Positions 1 to 12,074 of a stretch of 64,000 nt of DNA are shown here, piece by piece (the stretch's first letter is position 1; each line of letters starts with the position of its first letter). The notes under the pieces were generated by a model, which saw only the letters and a list, made by a program, of their open reading frames with translations, did no database searches and was not told the origin of the DNA. Source of the stretch: Nemopilema nomurai (taxonomy: Eukaryota > Cnidaria > Scyphozoa > Rhizostomeae > Rhizostomatidae); NCBI GenBank assembly GCA_003864495.1, contig ML133452.1, positions 1,055,965 through 1,119,964 on the forward strand, written 5' to 3'. The position numbers were made by a program, and so were the translations under genes.

Positions 1-1
1 A

Positions 2-482
2 GGCATTCTTATAAAAGTTATGCAATTGGTTTACAAAATTCACCTCAAATGGGCAATTTTTTATACACATTTTCATACTCATTTCTTTGGATAAATTATT
101 TTGCTTTTTTCGTTCTTATTTACAACATATTACAAGAAATCAGACTATTTTGAACAGTCGTCTAAAAAACAGAGAAAACCCAACTCTTATTTATCCAGAA
201 TCCAGAAAAACTAAGAAAAACAAATTTTCGAAAAACAAACGTCTCTTACTACAAAAGAGTGAAAAATATCAAATTAAAACATATTGCGTTAAAACACGTA
301 GAAATTACAATTAAGGTGTTCTTCTGTTTTTTGTTGCCATATTTTTCAACGTGTGAGAGTTCCATTAAATTTGACATTGGCATGTCTCGATCCTAAATTT
401 GTTGTGCCATCATAAAGATAACGTTTTCCCCCATCTCCCCCTGACTGTGAGTTGCAAGTTGGTGAACGTTTATTTTTTGCAA
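2..482. repeat. Interspersed repeat, copy 1 (no SINE)
   Basis: This stretch aligns almost end to end with 14348-15048. Shared blocks include the 'caattggtttacaaaatt' block, the 'ttactacaaaagagt' block and the 'ttgttgtgccatcataaag' block. The two copies differ by scattered substitutions and small indels, so the family is not very young. This copy lacks the SINE found in the other, so it serves as the unoccupied reference. It touches the window edge and may extend further left. No terminal repeats or protein similarity identify its class. Confidence 0.75.
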
Positions 483-3400
483 TTGAAGCACAATCTCTCG
501 AATTCTGGGTACTACTTGCAACAACCTGAATTCTCGCATCCACTTCAGTGCCCCATTCAGTGCTATTCCACTGTTTCAAGTTTTGAAATGTGATTATAAC
601 TCTCCGGTTCCGCTGTAAAGCATTCTACAGCATTTATTTCATTTATAGAATACATAGAATATAAGGTTTATACGCATTTAATACAAATTGGTCAATCACA
701 TGCAGCATCAAACATTTTTAAAGTTACCAGGAAATGAAAACCTAAATAGGCCATATTTTTAGGGCAATGGTATCTATCCATATTTTCATTGTGTTATGTC
801 TATTGTTTCAAATTTGATTAGGTTCTGGTTGTTTGTTCTTTTCACTTGTCCTACCCCTTTCCAGCTCATCAAATTTTGTGTCACTGTTTAAATTGAACGT
901 CTATTTGAATAACCACGATCCAATTAGACTCTAACTATCGTCAATTTGGAATGACCATTAAGTTGACTGTTTGCTGTTTGTCCTGCCTGTTTCCTCAAAG
1001 GCACTGCAACACACTTTCAAAGTATATCAAATGGACAACTTCAAAGTTGGTACTTTCAATCTCATATTTAATTGGAGGTCATTACTTGACTGTCTCTCAT
1101 TTTACCTGTCGTAGATGTTTGAAAAAGTGTCTAAAGTATGCAGATAATGTATCATCATTGTGCAGCATATCCAACAACAAGTGGCTTAAGTGCCTAAAAA
1201 TGGTGTCACAATTTTGAGAGCTTACCAAAGGTAGACCTAAAGTTAACCAAAAGGTAGCTTAGAGCACCGATATAACAACCAATGATTCAACTTCCAGGCA
1301 ACTAATGTAGGCCCACTGGCAATGATCAAGGTATTTGGCTACTAGTTGTGACTGAAAGTCATTGTCTTCATGGGCTTACGCCATTATCTAACCGCCCAAC
1401 GTTCATAATAGGAACATAATTGGCGACAACAAATACCAACATTAATGAAGAGTTACGACAACTTTGTTCTTGAATAAAGCATCTTAATTTGAGATGCAAG
1501 CATTGGTCCAATTTTCCTGTAAAGGAAATTGTTTTTATTCAAGTCATGTACTTATAAAGCTTCTCAACTTTGAGAAAATAACAAGTTCAGAGTGAGTCAG
1601 CTCCATTAATACCAAACAGACGTTCTTACAAAACAGGTTCATAAGTGTCTTTTAATTGTTATCTTCCAATTTAGTACTAGTGAATAGCAACTTGACAAAA
1701 TTATGCCTATATTAGGTATTAGTAATGTTCTCTGCTTGATGTATATGTGTGACTTTTTGTGACTAAACAGAATTGTAGATGTATCTTGACCATACTGATA
1801 AACATGGTAGATTCTGAAGCAGTCAACAACAAATTGCAGAAGCTTTGATACGTTCTGCTTTTGCCATAAGTCAGCTCAGAAAGTAACCTGTCCTTCTCTT
1901 CATCTGCGCTGAAATCTTCTAAAGATGTCATCATGTTTTTTTTTACCCAGAGCTAAATGATAAATCGTGATTGTAATCTACGAACCTGCTCCAACAAAGT
2001 TTTTTGCTTGCTGTCTACTATTTAGTTAAGCCCAATAAACTATTTTTGAGTTTAATAGGGTGCCAGCAGTAGGAAAAAAATTCCTTAAAAGTTTTAGACC
2101 AGCTATATTCGCTTCACAGTATTTTTTAAAACAACGACACAGCTAGTTTTGCGATCTTGAAAAAGGTGATCCATACTAAATTTGATACAAAGAGATATCT
2201 TCATAGCTGCTCGATATCTTATTATGAGAAAGAGAATTATTCAATTGCCTAGTTGTTTCAATAGCCTAAGAAAAGTGCTTTATCTTTGCAGCATTTTGAA
2301 AAACGTCTGCTGCTGTTCTTGCCAGAAGATAGCGCTTCGTCAATGTTTAAAGTATAGATATTGGAATGAGAAGCGACATGCGACTGCCTTGGGATGAAAA
2401 CAATGATGAGTCGTAAAATATAACAGATGAAAATAGGATGCATGCTCCCAAACTGCACATTCAGGTAGGAGCAAACTCAATATTTCATTACTTTGAGAGT
2501 GAGAGGCAAGCGTGGAGAAGGGAGAAATGAGACTGCACATATAATGAGATAGAATTAGTTCCCGGAATTCAAACGAGTCCGAAGTATTTGATGCAGAAAT
2601 TTTACTGGTGCATAGAGTCATTCATAATCTCAAATGCGCCTCTCTATGAGCAGATACAAGAAGAACTGTCCAGTTTACAACCAACTTTTGAACAGAGGTT
2701 TCCCTCTGTCGTAGTCAGTTTAGCCGACCTATGACATGGCTATGACAGAAATTGGGCCTGAATCAAAGTTTAATTCAGTGCCTTGGATGCATGAATATAA
2801 ATTAATACGTAATTTAAATTTGGACTGCCAAGACTGTTTTCGTAACACAATTATGGAAAATAACTGGAGTGCAATGTCTACAAAAACTCTAAGTTAGCAT
2901 CGATTCCCTTAAGCATCAGAAAAAAATCATTCTAATTGGAACCTAGCATAGAGATTATTAGTGAAAAGAGCGTAAAGAAGATCGTTAAGCAAAGAATGCA
3001 AGTTTTTTTTACTGTTCTGTTGTAAAACTCAATTCCAAATACTGATTATACTGTAAATACTGATAGTTGAAACAGGAACGGACTTGCCAAGTCAGATTAG
3101 AAAGCTTGTATTTTCAATTGTAGGCATTCTAGAAGAATTGGCACTAGACTGAATTTTGATACACCTGAAATACCCGCAAGCCTAGGTTCGCAAGAATTAA
3201 TGGGTCGAACTTCAAGGCCTATAGTAAGACTTCACCCTTCTTTTTCAAACTTGCGGTAAATGAGCAGTCTACGTGCAATTGCAAATTTAACATAAATTTT
3301 AATACTTTACGCTCAAAAGCCCGACGTTAATGATATTTGAAACTAACTAATGATTTCCCAGAATGCATTGGAAGCAGAACATCCGTAAACGAATCAGAGG

Positions 3401-5717
3401 CTATCAAACCTAAGCACAACATAATACAGCATTTCCATTACCTCGTTTTCATTCGTGATTTGGTAATAATCGTCAATAGGTGCATCTTTGTGGGACCTAG
3501 AGGCAATTAAGTGGTCATTGAATTTTCCCTTGCATCTAAACATTCTTTCAATGATGAGAAGAAACAACGGAAATGTCATGTTTGGTTTGTAAAGCTTACA
3601 ATAAGCTTAAGAGATTTTCTATTTGATTGCAATTGAAAAAACATTGACATTTCTACGTGCCAAGGGTAGCTTTTTATTTAAACTTAGTTGTTAATGAATT
3701 AGTTAATCAACGCGCTCAAAGCAATAAAGCTGACAGTTTCTGCTCATATCCGGTGCCATTTAGTGCAAGCAAAGCTCCGAGGCAACTTCTTTCACGTTTG
3801 ACACCCCAAAAAACGAGGTCCTTCACTAACCGCTAATATCATCAGTGCTGAGTGCTAGCCCGCGCTGAAGAGATCCAGGTGTTATCCAGATGATCGGGTA
3901 TCGATATCATCTCCCGGAGCATCGATTAGCATTCATGTCCGGATGTTTTTCCAAATAAAACCTTTTTGAGACACCAATTGTTTAGGAGAGTATAAAATTG
4001 AAAGCGACCCAAGGAGAGTTTCATTTTTACAATGCAGCTCCACTTTGAGCAGTTCTTATTGTCTTAGCAAAATTTTTAGATTTAGAACAAACATGGTAGA
4101 TGTTCTGTAAATATTGAGTCTGTAAATATTGAGTCTGTAAATATTGAGTCTGTAAATATTGAGTCTGTAAATATTGAGTGATTCGCGAGAGGTAAGCGGC
4201 TGACACTTGTATACTGCCTGTTTGGCGAATGTACAGACCATCGGCAACCTACCAGGAAATAATATAATGGACCTTTAGAAGTTTCTCATCAAGAATATCA
4301 CAAAATATTTTCCTAGAGATATCTTTTTAGCCTAGCCTACTATCTAGCTAGCGAATTTAAAAAAGGCGGTGTTGACAAAATCCAAAGGAAACTTCACATA
4401 AATTAGTCGCAATATTTTTAGCGGTTATGCATATCATTGCATATCATAACGATTAAGGCTAATATCACTGTAGATCTAAGTCGTGTACTGCGTCCCAAAA
4501 ATTACATAATAGCAGTTGAACCAGTTAACCTAGACGTGCTAACAAGAAGCCAAGCATAGCTTTGGCTTGCCAAAATTCTAGCCTTTTGATCATTCATAAT
4601 CAAGAATTTCAGGGTTGACGCTTTAAAAATGTATAATCTAACTAACAAAAAGTTTGCGAAAGAAACGATACTCTCGCATCGTAGCACTGATTTTTGTGAA
4701 TTTGATACCATTATACCGCAAAGGCTGATTGGATTTAACGAACCTGTGAGTTGATGATCGCTTGCTTCAAAGTGGCTTAGGGTAAAACCATGTGTTGCAT
4801 TGAGCCATAACTTTCTATCAAATATATAGGATGCTAGAGTCCACATGATTTCAACCTAAACTATGAGAAAGTAGCAAAAATCAGTAAAATGAAATTTATA
4901 TTTTCTGTAGCAAAGAGCGATGTATTCTCAATTTGATAAGCAATTCAGAAGCATATGTAAAATAACGAACTGATTAATAACAAAGTAAAAAGGTGTAGAA
5001 AAGACAAAATCCATTTCTAATTGGAGAAATTCTATAGCCAACCTTTTTATGCGGGCTTCTGCATCAAGCAAAGTACTTTCATTGTTGAGATGAGATGGCA
5101 GATTTGGATAATTTACAAAGTCTAAAGTCAATCATTTATTTCTCTTGAATATTTTCTAGAGATTCAAACCTGTTATTGATAACAATAAAATAGTCTATCA
5201 TGCTCTATTGCAAATTAATTTCCTTTCAACTGAATATTCCATATAATAATGGCACAAAAAGACGGTAAAATTTCACTGCTTTTTGCTTTAAAAATTACAT
5301 GTGTGCATGAATAGAAAATGAGAAAACTAGATGCTTGTGGTGGCTGATGGCTAGTTACCTTCTGCTCTTTGAATCTTCCATCGACAGTGCCGCTAGTTAA
5401 ATCATCCATTCTATTTCTCCCTATGACGAAATCAAGGACTGCTTCCTTCTCTATTCCTTACAGAGAAAACATGCATCGATGTCTTCAACTGTAGTTATCA
5501 AAAGCTAAGAAGACGCCAAGGACTCAATAAAAACTGATTAAATAATTGCTAATCTAACATAAAAGGGTATGCATGAGGAGGAAACTTTTATTGAATCTAA
5601 CAAAGCAAATAAAAGCGTAAATTGTCATTTATTTGATTTTAGAGTGAATGATAATTTTCAGAAAGAACATGAGTCCATGCCTCTTTCAGTCTCGTGTCTA
5701 CATGAAAAAGAGACTGC
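483..5717. other. Intergenic, no gene seen
   Basis: No exon with acceptable splice sites and no recognisable protein was found on either strand. All open frames are short and have no family features. The only structured item is the small 15-bp tandem array at 4106-4180. Undetected short exons cannot be excluded by eye. Confidence 0.4.
4106..4180. repeat. 15-bp tandem repeat, 5 copies
   Basis: The unit TGTAAATATTGAGTC repeats five times head to tail at an exact 15-bp period; the last unit ends in G instead of C. The near-perfect identity suggests a recent expansion. Because 15 is a multiple of three it stays open in one minus-strand frame, which gives a short artefactual ORF. Confidence 0.95.
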
Positions 5718-6040
5718 TTAAAGGAGAACTGACACGCAAAAAAAAGTTTGCCTTATTCTACGCAGAATGTGCCACTGAATTCAAATCTGATAATTTTTTT
5801 TTCATTAGCGTCACCATTTTCCTGCTTTTCGCACTTTTACACGTCAATTGGGTCACTGCCATTACTCGGCAATTTTCCGAAGCGGAAACAAGATTATCGC
5901 AACGGGTCGTTAAAATTGATCGGTTGACGTCACAAGTGACATGTTTATAAGGCCATCTAGAAGGATTTGACCATAACGGTAGAAACTGATCCAAAACTTG
6001 GTTCTCTACAGTAACTTTTTGCCTTAAATAAACTTAAAAA

Positions 6041-6343
6041 ATGGTTCGTTGTGCTGCCTATAATTGCACTGGAGTTGGAAAGTCCCTTTTTCAGTTTCTG
6101 ACGGATCGTGATCTGTTAAAACGCTGGCTTGCAAACCCGAAGCGGGAAGATTTTAGGTCAATGTTTGGGAGTTTAAAGCCTTTATACTCCGACGAAGGAA
6201 ACTGGCTGCGAATTTTTTGCACTGCACAAGAAGGTATAACTTTACGGACATTTCTGCCAAGCCTTCGCCAAATCCATCGGATGAATTGTCGATATGCAAC
6301 GTGCCTAAATAACCTGAAAATGAGACGTAATAAAATATCGTAA
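6041..6343 (+). pseudogene. THAP-like zinc finger fragment in transposon
   Basis: A 100-residue open frame begins MVRCAAYNCTG and continues with a phenylalanine-rich stretch (FQF, about residues 18-20) and KRWL (about 27-30). This resembles the N-terminal C2CH THAP zinc finger: two early cysteines, then the conserved hydrophobic and tryptophan positions. The second half shows no clear Cys-x2-His pair and no AVPTIF-like end, so the finger looks broken, probably by frameshift or missing exons. It lies between the inverted termini of the TTAA-flanked element, where a Kolobok transposase would be expected to start. Assignment rests on motif recognition only. Confidence 0.45.
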
Positions 6344-6412
6344 ATGTTAGACTAAAATCAATACTCTGTCAAAAAGGGGCTATCAAAGAGCAGTTAATAT
6401 TTTGTCGTTTAC

Positions 6413-6950
6413 TTACTCGCAAGTAGGAGTATCATCTATATCTACTCCTTGCTCTTTGTCAACAGATTGATAGATTGCCGTATCTGTGGGGTTTCTGAAC
6501 AGCAAAGGCTTTCCCTCCCACATGACGACACAGTTGCCGCATTGGCAGCCCAAAATTAATTTAAAAGTATATAAAATTCAGAAGGAAAAATTCTGAGCAA
6601 GATTTTGTCGGTACGGAGTTTCTGAGCAAGGTTACGTCTGTACGGGCACTCATGAAACTTTTAGGCAAAATTGACCAAAAAGACCCTTCTGACAAAAACA
6701 TCCAAAACCGAAATAAATTACTAATTTATGGAAACTCGATATCATATTAATGAAATAAAATCATGTTTATTTCTAAAACAACTTAACCAGTCTGTATTTC
6801 CAATTCGTTCTGTGTTTATATCGTCATCTTCTTCACTACTACTGGATGACGCAGCCGAAGCAACAGTACCAGGTTGTGGCTCAAACATAAACGGTTGAAC
6901 GTTTCCAGCCACTTCGATATCCGGGTAAAAAACTCCGATTCTGAGTCAGA
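6413..6950 (-). pseudogene. P2X7 cytosolic-domain-like module, broken
   Basis: Read on the minus strand, about 6930-6795 encodes a segment with QPFMFEPQPG, then a Ser/Glu/Asp-rich linker, then ERIGNTDW. About 6549-6413 encodes GCQCGNCVVMWEG and ends ...TPTCE before a stop codon. The joined pattern (FEP motif, acidic linker, GNTDW, CxCGxC, V-M) is the signature I associate with the zinc-binding cytosolic module of vertebrate P2X7 receptors and its many free-standing invertebrate homologues. The two parts are separated by about 245 bp. A possible donor exists after GAC-TG, but no AG acceptor sits directly before the second part, so the reading is probably broken. It lies inside the TTAA-flanked element, opposite in strand to the THAP-like frame. 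Confidence 0.55.
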
Positions 6951-7288
6951 ATCCATCGAATTGTTGAATTACCCGTCAAAAATGTTAAAAAGATTCACAG
7001 CCTAAGCACTACAAGAAGACGTGTCTGCAGCGTTTTGTAAAGGTTAACTATAGCGCCATATTGTACGTGCTGAGAACATGTCACTTGTGACGTCAGTGAT
7101 GATCGCCCACTCGTGTCGATTTTCGCCTTGACTCTCAAATAGTCGGGATAATTGTCGTTTCTCAACTTTGGACGCCCATCTCTCAGAAAGGGTGAGCGTT
7201 ATGTCAAAAATTTCTTCAATACCCTTATTTTCTCGACACAAACTTCAATTTTAGCCACACTTTTTTTCGCGTGTCAGTTCTCCTTTAA

Positions 7289-8401
7289 GATGGCTCAGCA
7301 AAAGAAAACAATTAACGGGGCCGTTCTGTCGACGGCATTTGAAACTATTGCTGCAGTCATTGCTTTGTCGAGAACACAAGGCATGCAATGTCAAAAGGAG
7401 ACCAGTAACAGCCAATAATCCGAGTACGTATGGCACCCAAATCATTTTTAAATCACTCATCATTCATCTAAAGACACTATTTCGTTTGGCTCTTTAGTCT
7501 TTTAAGACTTGTTTCCAATCGATCATTTTACTTTTTGTACATCTGAGACAACTGGTGCTTAGCTTTCTTAGAAGCATAGCTCATAATCTACAATACTTTG
7601 CGCTTATCTACAATACTTTGCAACAACTTAAATGGCAAAATAGGAATATGATCTTTGATAATTTGGCAAAATAAGTATTTTCAGAACCTTGAAACATATT
7701 GCCTGCCACCCAAAGGAAGTCTCCAAGTTGAATTTTTCGAAAATCCATCTTGACATCTGAAAGAATCGTGGCAAAATTATCAAGCAATTAAAAATTGGAC
7801 CTCATAAGGGAGACCAAGTTTCCTGATAAATGAACACAGATGAATACGTAAAATAGAGCCTGAAATTTCCATTCCGAAAAAGGTGTAAAGAGGCAAAGCA
7901 TGGAGATGAGCATGTGATTCTAAACGACCAGTAGATAACTCTATTGATATCATTAACATCAACGGCCAGCGGTGTCAACGTAAATAAGTCTGTCCGATTA
8001 CAGAGCTAGTTGCAAGCAACAGATCAAATAACTGCATCAAGGAACTTTGCCAGTGACAAAGTTGGACACATTGGTTGACAAGACCAAAGCATTAACACAG
8101 GTTGATGGTAACTCAAATTGAGGCGATCAAGCTAACAATGACACGAGGTGACAAGAAGTGGCCCACTTGTTGGAATTCCCAACGATCTTGCGATCATCTT
8201 AAAAATATGCAATTACAAGATTGTTGCGGTAATTCTGATAGTTAAGTAGTATCACATGATTTAGATCTTATTTTGGGAATTCGAGCAGTTCCGATCGCCT
8301 GAAAAGCAGCAGAGCAAACTGGTTTTGGGTGAATTTCCAGTTTGCAAAGGAAAGAAACCGATTGATTGAACACGTGCCAGTGTTGATTCTTTTTTTTATT
8401 T
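7289..8401. other. Intergenic, no gene seen
   Basis: No exon-like open frame with splice signals was found on either strand. A 17-bp direct duplication (CTACAATACTTTGC-type) lies near 7590-7620. Confidence 0.4.
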
Positions 8402-8441
8402 ACCTCTAGCTACTTAAGTATTGATATAGAATAGATACTTA
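8402..8441. repeat. Outlying unit of the CTTAAG minisatellite
   Basis: The segment around TAGCTACTTAAGTATTGATA, followed by a TAGATACTTA end, matches the 49-bp minisatellite unit found from 8985 onward. It is cut off from the array by the 505-bp element at 8442-8946. This suggests the element landed in the edge of the array. Confidence 0.6.
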
Positions 8442-8946
8442 CTCTTGTGTGCTTAATTGCAGGGGGGGGGTCGAATAAAAAGGGGGGTGGACATTTTCCT
8501 AGATTTTTATAAAGCGGAGGGGTCATAATAAATTGAACAACAGGGAAAATATAAATAAGCTTCTAAAATGGGGGGGGGTGAGGTGAGATACTGCAAGGGC
8601 ATTTTTGGTCAGAGTCGAAAACATGTTAGCTGGTCAACGGCAGAAGCGTAGAGCTCAAGGAGAAGAAGCAAAAAATAAAGTTAAAAGACAATTTAAATAT
8701 GGATGATCACAATGAGTAAACGCTTTCAAATTTTAAACTCTGATTTATTTTTTCTTAAAAAGAATGGAGCCAAACCATTTTTTCTGAGAATTTAAAAGGT
8801 CTAACGTGGGGGTTGATAATAAAATGAGGGGGTTGGTCGTCCATTGAGATTTCCATAAAATGGAGGGGTCATTATAAAATGATATGAAGGGTGAAATATT
8901 TTGAAAAATGCAATATGACCCTCCCCTACAATTACGCACACAAGAG
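8442..8946. mobile_element. MITE with TA target duplication
   Basis: Inverted termini begin CTCTTGTGTGC-TAATTG-AGGGG at 8442 and reappear as the reverse complement ending at 8946, with only a few mismatches. TA dinucleotides flank both ends (8440-8441 and 8947-8948), as in Tc1/mariner-type insertions. The 505-bp interior has long G runs next to the left terminus and near-direct repeats of a GGAGGGGTCAT motif (about 8515 and 8865). No transposase frame is present, so it is a non-autonomous miniature element. The superfamily call is an inference from the TA flanks. Confidence 0.65.
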
Positions 8947-8968
8947 TAAGGACGTACAGCCACTGAAC

Positions 8969-10039
8969 GGCAGACAGAAAGTAGCTACTTCAGGACATAT
9001 ATGTATAGCTACTAAAGGGTAGATATAAAATAGCTACTTAAAGGTAGATACTTGAGGACGTATAGAAATAGCTACTTAAGGGTAGATATAAAGCAGCTAC
9101 TTAAGGACGTCTAGAAATAGATACTTAAGGGTAGATATAAAGCAGCTACTTACGGACGTATATATATAGCTACTTAAGGGTAGATATTAAGTAGCTACTT
9201 AAGGACGTATAGAAATAGCTACTTAAGGGTAGATATAAAGTAGCTACTTAAGGACGTATAGAAATAGCTACTTAAGGGTAGATATAAAGTAGCTACTTAA
9301 GGACGTATAGAAATAGCTACTTAAGGGTAGATATAAAGCAGCTACTTAAGGACGTATATACATAGCTACTTAAGGGTAGATATTAAGTAGCTACTTAAGG
9401 ACGTATAGAAATAGCTACTTAAGGGTAGATATAAAGTAGCTACTTAAGGACGTATAGAAATAGCTACTTAAGGGTAGATATAAAGCAGCTACTAAAGGAC
9501 GTATATACATAGCTACTTAAGGGTAGATATTAAGTAGCTACTTAAGGACGTATAGAAATAGCTACTTAAGGGTAGATATAAAGCAGCTACTTAAGGACGT
9601 ATATACATAGCTACTTAAGGGTAGATATTAGGTAGCTACTTAAGGACGTATAGAAATAGCTACTTAAGGGTAGATATTAAGTAGCTACTTAAGGACGTAT
9701 AGAAATAGCTACTTAAGGGTAGATATAAAGCAGCTACTTAAGGACGTATATACATAGCTACTTAAGGGTAGATATTAAGTAGCTACTTAAGGACGTATAG
9801 AAATAGCTACTTAAGGGTAGATATAAAGCAGCTACTTAAGGACGTATATACATAGCTACTTAAGGGTAGATATTAAGTAGCTACTTAAGGACGTATATAG
9901 AAATAGCTACTTAAGGGTAGGTATTAAGTAGCTACATTAAGCAGCTACTTCGTACCTGTACCTTAAGCAGCTACTTCGTACCTGTACCTTAAGCAGCTAC
10001 TTCGTACCTGTACCTTAAGCAGCTACTTCGTACCTGTAC
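8969..10039. repeat. Palindromic minisatellite, left arm
   Basis: Tandem array of a 49-bp composite unit built from two related halves of 24 and 25 bp, each starting AGCTACTTAAGG. One half carries ACGTATAGAAAT and the other GTAGATATAAAGT. Variants (TATATACAT, ATTAAG) recur in an orderly way, suggesting higher-order units. Toward the centre the unit changes to a 26-bp repeat containing CAGCTACTTCGTACCTGTAC in about four copies (about 9936-10039). The arm is followed, after a short spacer, by its own reverse complement. Confidence 0.95.
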
Positions 10040-10051
10040 CTAAGCAGTTAA

Positions 10052-10640
10052 GTACAGGTACGAAGTAGCTGCTTAAGGTACAGGTACGAAGTAGCTGCTT
10101 AAGGTACAGGTACGAAGTAGCTGCTTAAGGTACAGGTACGAAGTAGCTGCTTAAGGTACAGGTACGAAGTAGCTGCTTAAGGTACAGGTACGAAGTAGCT
10201 GCTTAATGTAGCTACTTGATACCTACCCTTAAGTAGCTATGTATATACGTCCTTAAGTAGCTGCTTTATATCTACCCTTAAGTAGCTATTTCTATACGTC
10301 CTTAAGTAGCTACTAAATATCTACCCTTAAGTAGCTATTTCTATACGTCCTTAAGTAGCTGCTTTATATCTACCCTTAAGTAGCTATTTCTATACGTCCT
10401 TAAGTAGCTACTTAATATCTACCCTTAAGTAGCTATGTATATACGTCCTTAAGTAGCTGCTTTATATCTACCCGTAAGTATCTATTTCTATACGTTCTTA
10501 AGTAGCTACCTAATATCTACCCTTTAGTAGCTATATCTATACTTCCTTGAGTAGCTACTTAATATCTACCCTAAAGTAGCTATATCTATACGTCCTTAAG
10601 TAGCTAATTTATATCTACCCTACTTTCTGACTGTCTTTAG
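10052..10640. repeat. Palindromic minisatellite, right arm
   Basis: Reverse complement of the left arm. First come about six copies of the 26-bp unit (GTACAGGTACGAAGTAGCTG-type), then CTTAAGTAGCTATTTCTATACGTC-type units in the order expected from a mirror image. The symmetry centre is a 12-bp spacer at 10040-10051. Even the outer flanks correspond: GACAGAAAGTAG at about 8977-8988 on the left pairs with CTACTTTCTG followed by ACTGTC on the right. The right arm is shorter than the left. Confidence 0.95.
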
Positions 10641-10990
10641 CTAGCTAATCATAGTTTTCATTCCATGGCAATATTTCATTAACTCTTGACAGGCTTTTCC
10701 GTATGTGCCCTTAAGCAGTAGCTGTCTTTCTGCCCTTAAGTACTCTTCCAACTTTTCCTTTGCGAAGTATCTTTGTTCAATCTACTTCTCAAGTATCTAT
10801 TTCTTCTATAGCCTTCAACAACTACTTTCCATAAGTCCTCAAGAAGTTAGTTTCTATATTATCTGAATTAGGTACTTTTGGAAGTTCTAAAACTGCTCCC
10901 TCTAGGTGTCTTTAATAAGCTCTATTGCACCTCTACTTGAAAGCTACTTTCGATCTATCTTAAAGTAACTACAGACATAACTCTTTTAGC
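10641..10990. repeat. Decayed edge of the minisatellite
   Basis: Imperfect relatives of the array unit are still visible, such as CCCTTAAGTACTC, AAGTATCTATTTCTTCTAT and similar pyrimidine-rich pieces at irregular spacing. Loss of identity toward the edge is typical of arrays homogenised by unequal exchange in the middle. No gene is visible here. Confidence 0.5.
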
Positions 10991-11575
10991 CAACTTCCTT
11001 CTGCATATTCAAGCTAGACAAATAGTCTACATGTGTGCAAGACTGCTGTTGCTCTATTTTCCATAATCTACTTAGGTAGTTGGTTGTTGGAAGCCTTCCA
11101 CACTCTGTCCGTCACATGTCCACATAGCTATTGTGAATAGGTTTCATTCTAACACAATTGATGAAGATAGAATGCGGATGCAATTTGTGAAAATATTAAT
11201 TAACATTTACAAAGCAAACTAGCTTATTTTCAACTAAATTAGCGTAGTTCTGATCAGAGCTTTATAAAAGCTGTTAAAGTCAGCTTATTTTGATTAGAAA
11301 TTTGTTTTTCTTCAAAAAATTATTTTTCTTAACAGCATATTTTTATAAGGTCAAATTATATAGCAAGTCTAGAGGCTTTTTTTACTCAACTTTCAAACTT
11401 GACTCTCAGCACGGAAAGACGACATAAATTGTTTCATACTTAAAGTGTATCATAAATGTTAATAACAAGATTTTGATAAAAACGAAATTTCCTATTTTTA
11501 GTTAAACTAAATAAACATTGCTAAAGCACAAATTAAGTTCAGAATGAACAACTTATGTTGTGTATAAAGGCTTCC
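10991..11575. other. Intergenic, no gene seen
   Basis: AT-rich sequence with no exon-like frame, splice context or repeat structure that I could recognise on either strand. Confidence 0.4.
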
Positions 11576-12074
11576 TAGGGGCAGATCTAGCCTAGTTTTT
11601 GAGTTAGTTCCTTTCTTCCTTGAACATTCGCCGCCATTTTCACACGAACAGAACTGTCCGTTGGCCTCTCACACACAAGTCTCAAGCAGACACGTTGGTC
11701 TCAGGTTCAAACATCGAAGAACCCGAAGTTCTCAGTTGTCAGCCAAGATAACAAAAGAAGTCTCAGTTCTGAACATTTAGAACAATGCCAAGGTCTCAGT
11801 TCCAAACCTTGGGCTGCAAACAACGAAACATAGCGGGGACTTGCCTCCAGCGATTTTCGCAAGGGCCTCCGCTGCAGCCTAAGGCTCTTTTTTGTTTCGG
11901 CTGGTGGTGGAACTCATGAAACTTTAACATCAGTTAGCGTGAAATTTAAATCTTGTGAGTGATGGAAAAGATTTTGGAATGATTTTGATTATTATTATTC
12001 TATTCTCGGAAACAAATCTATAAAATTTTGACTAAGTTCTTGAACTCACGGAACTCACGTTAAATCCGCCCCTG
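11576..12074. mobile_element. hAT-like non-autonomous element
   Basis: The left end reads TAGGGGCAGATCTAGCC. The right end, read as reverse complement, starts CAGGGGCGGATTTAACG. Both match the CAGGGGCGGATCYAG-type terminus common in hAT transposons. The 499-bp interior has several TCTCAGTT repeats and no transposase frame. The expected 8-bp target duplication is not clear (CTTCCT and CTACCT resemble each other), so the copy looks old. Confidence 0.5.

Larger units (their letters stand above)
5722..7284. mobile_element. Kolobok-like DNA transposon, degenerate
   Basis: Inverted termini AGGAGAACTGACACGC (5722-5737 and its complement ending at 7284) are followed by an A-rich run on both sides. 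Each end is flanked by TTAA (5718-5721 and 7285-7288), as expected for a target-site duplication. A second, perfect 20-bp inverted repeat lies inside (5926-5945 and 7075-7094), so the terminal inverted repeats are long and partly decayed. TTAA targets occur in piggyBac and Kolobok elements. A THAP-like fragment inside (6041-6343) favours Kolobok, whose transposases are known to carry THAP domains. No intact transposase is present, so this copy is non-autonomous. Confidence 0.7.

Noticed and set aside
10029..10062. Rho-independent terminator or CRISPR-like palindromic repeat
   Set aside because: The repeats are directly adjacent with no unique spacers, and the setting is an animal genome. It is the symmetry centre of a minisatellite.
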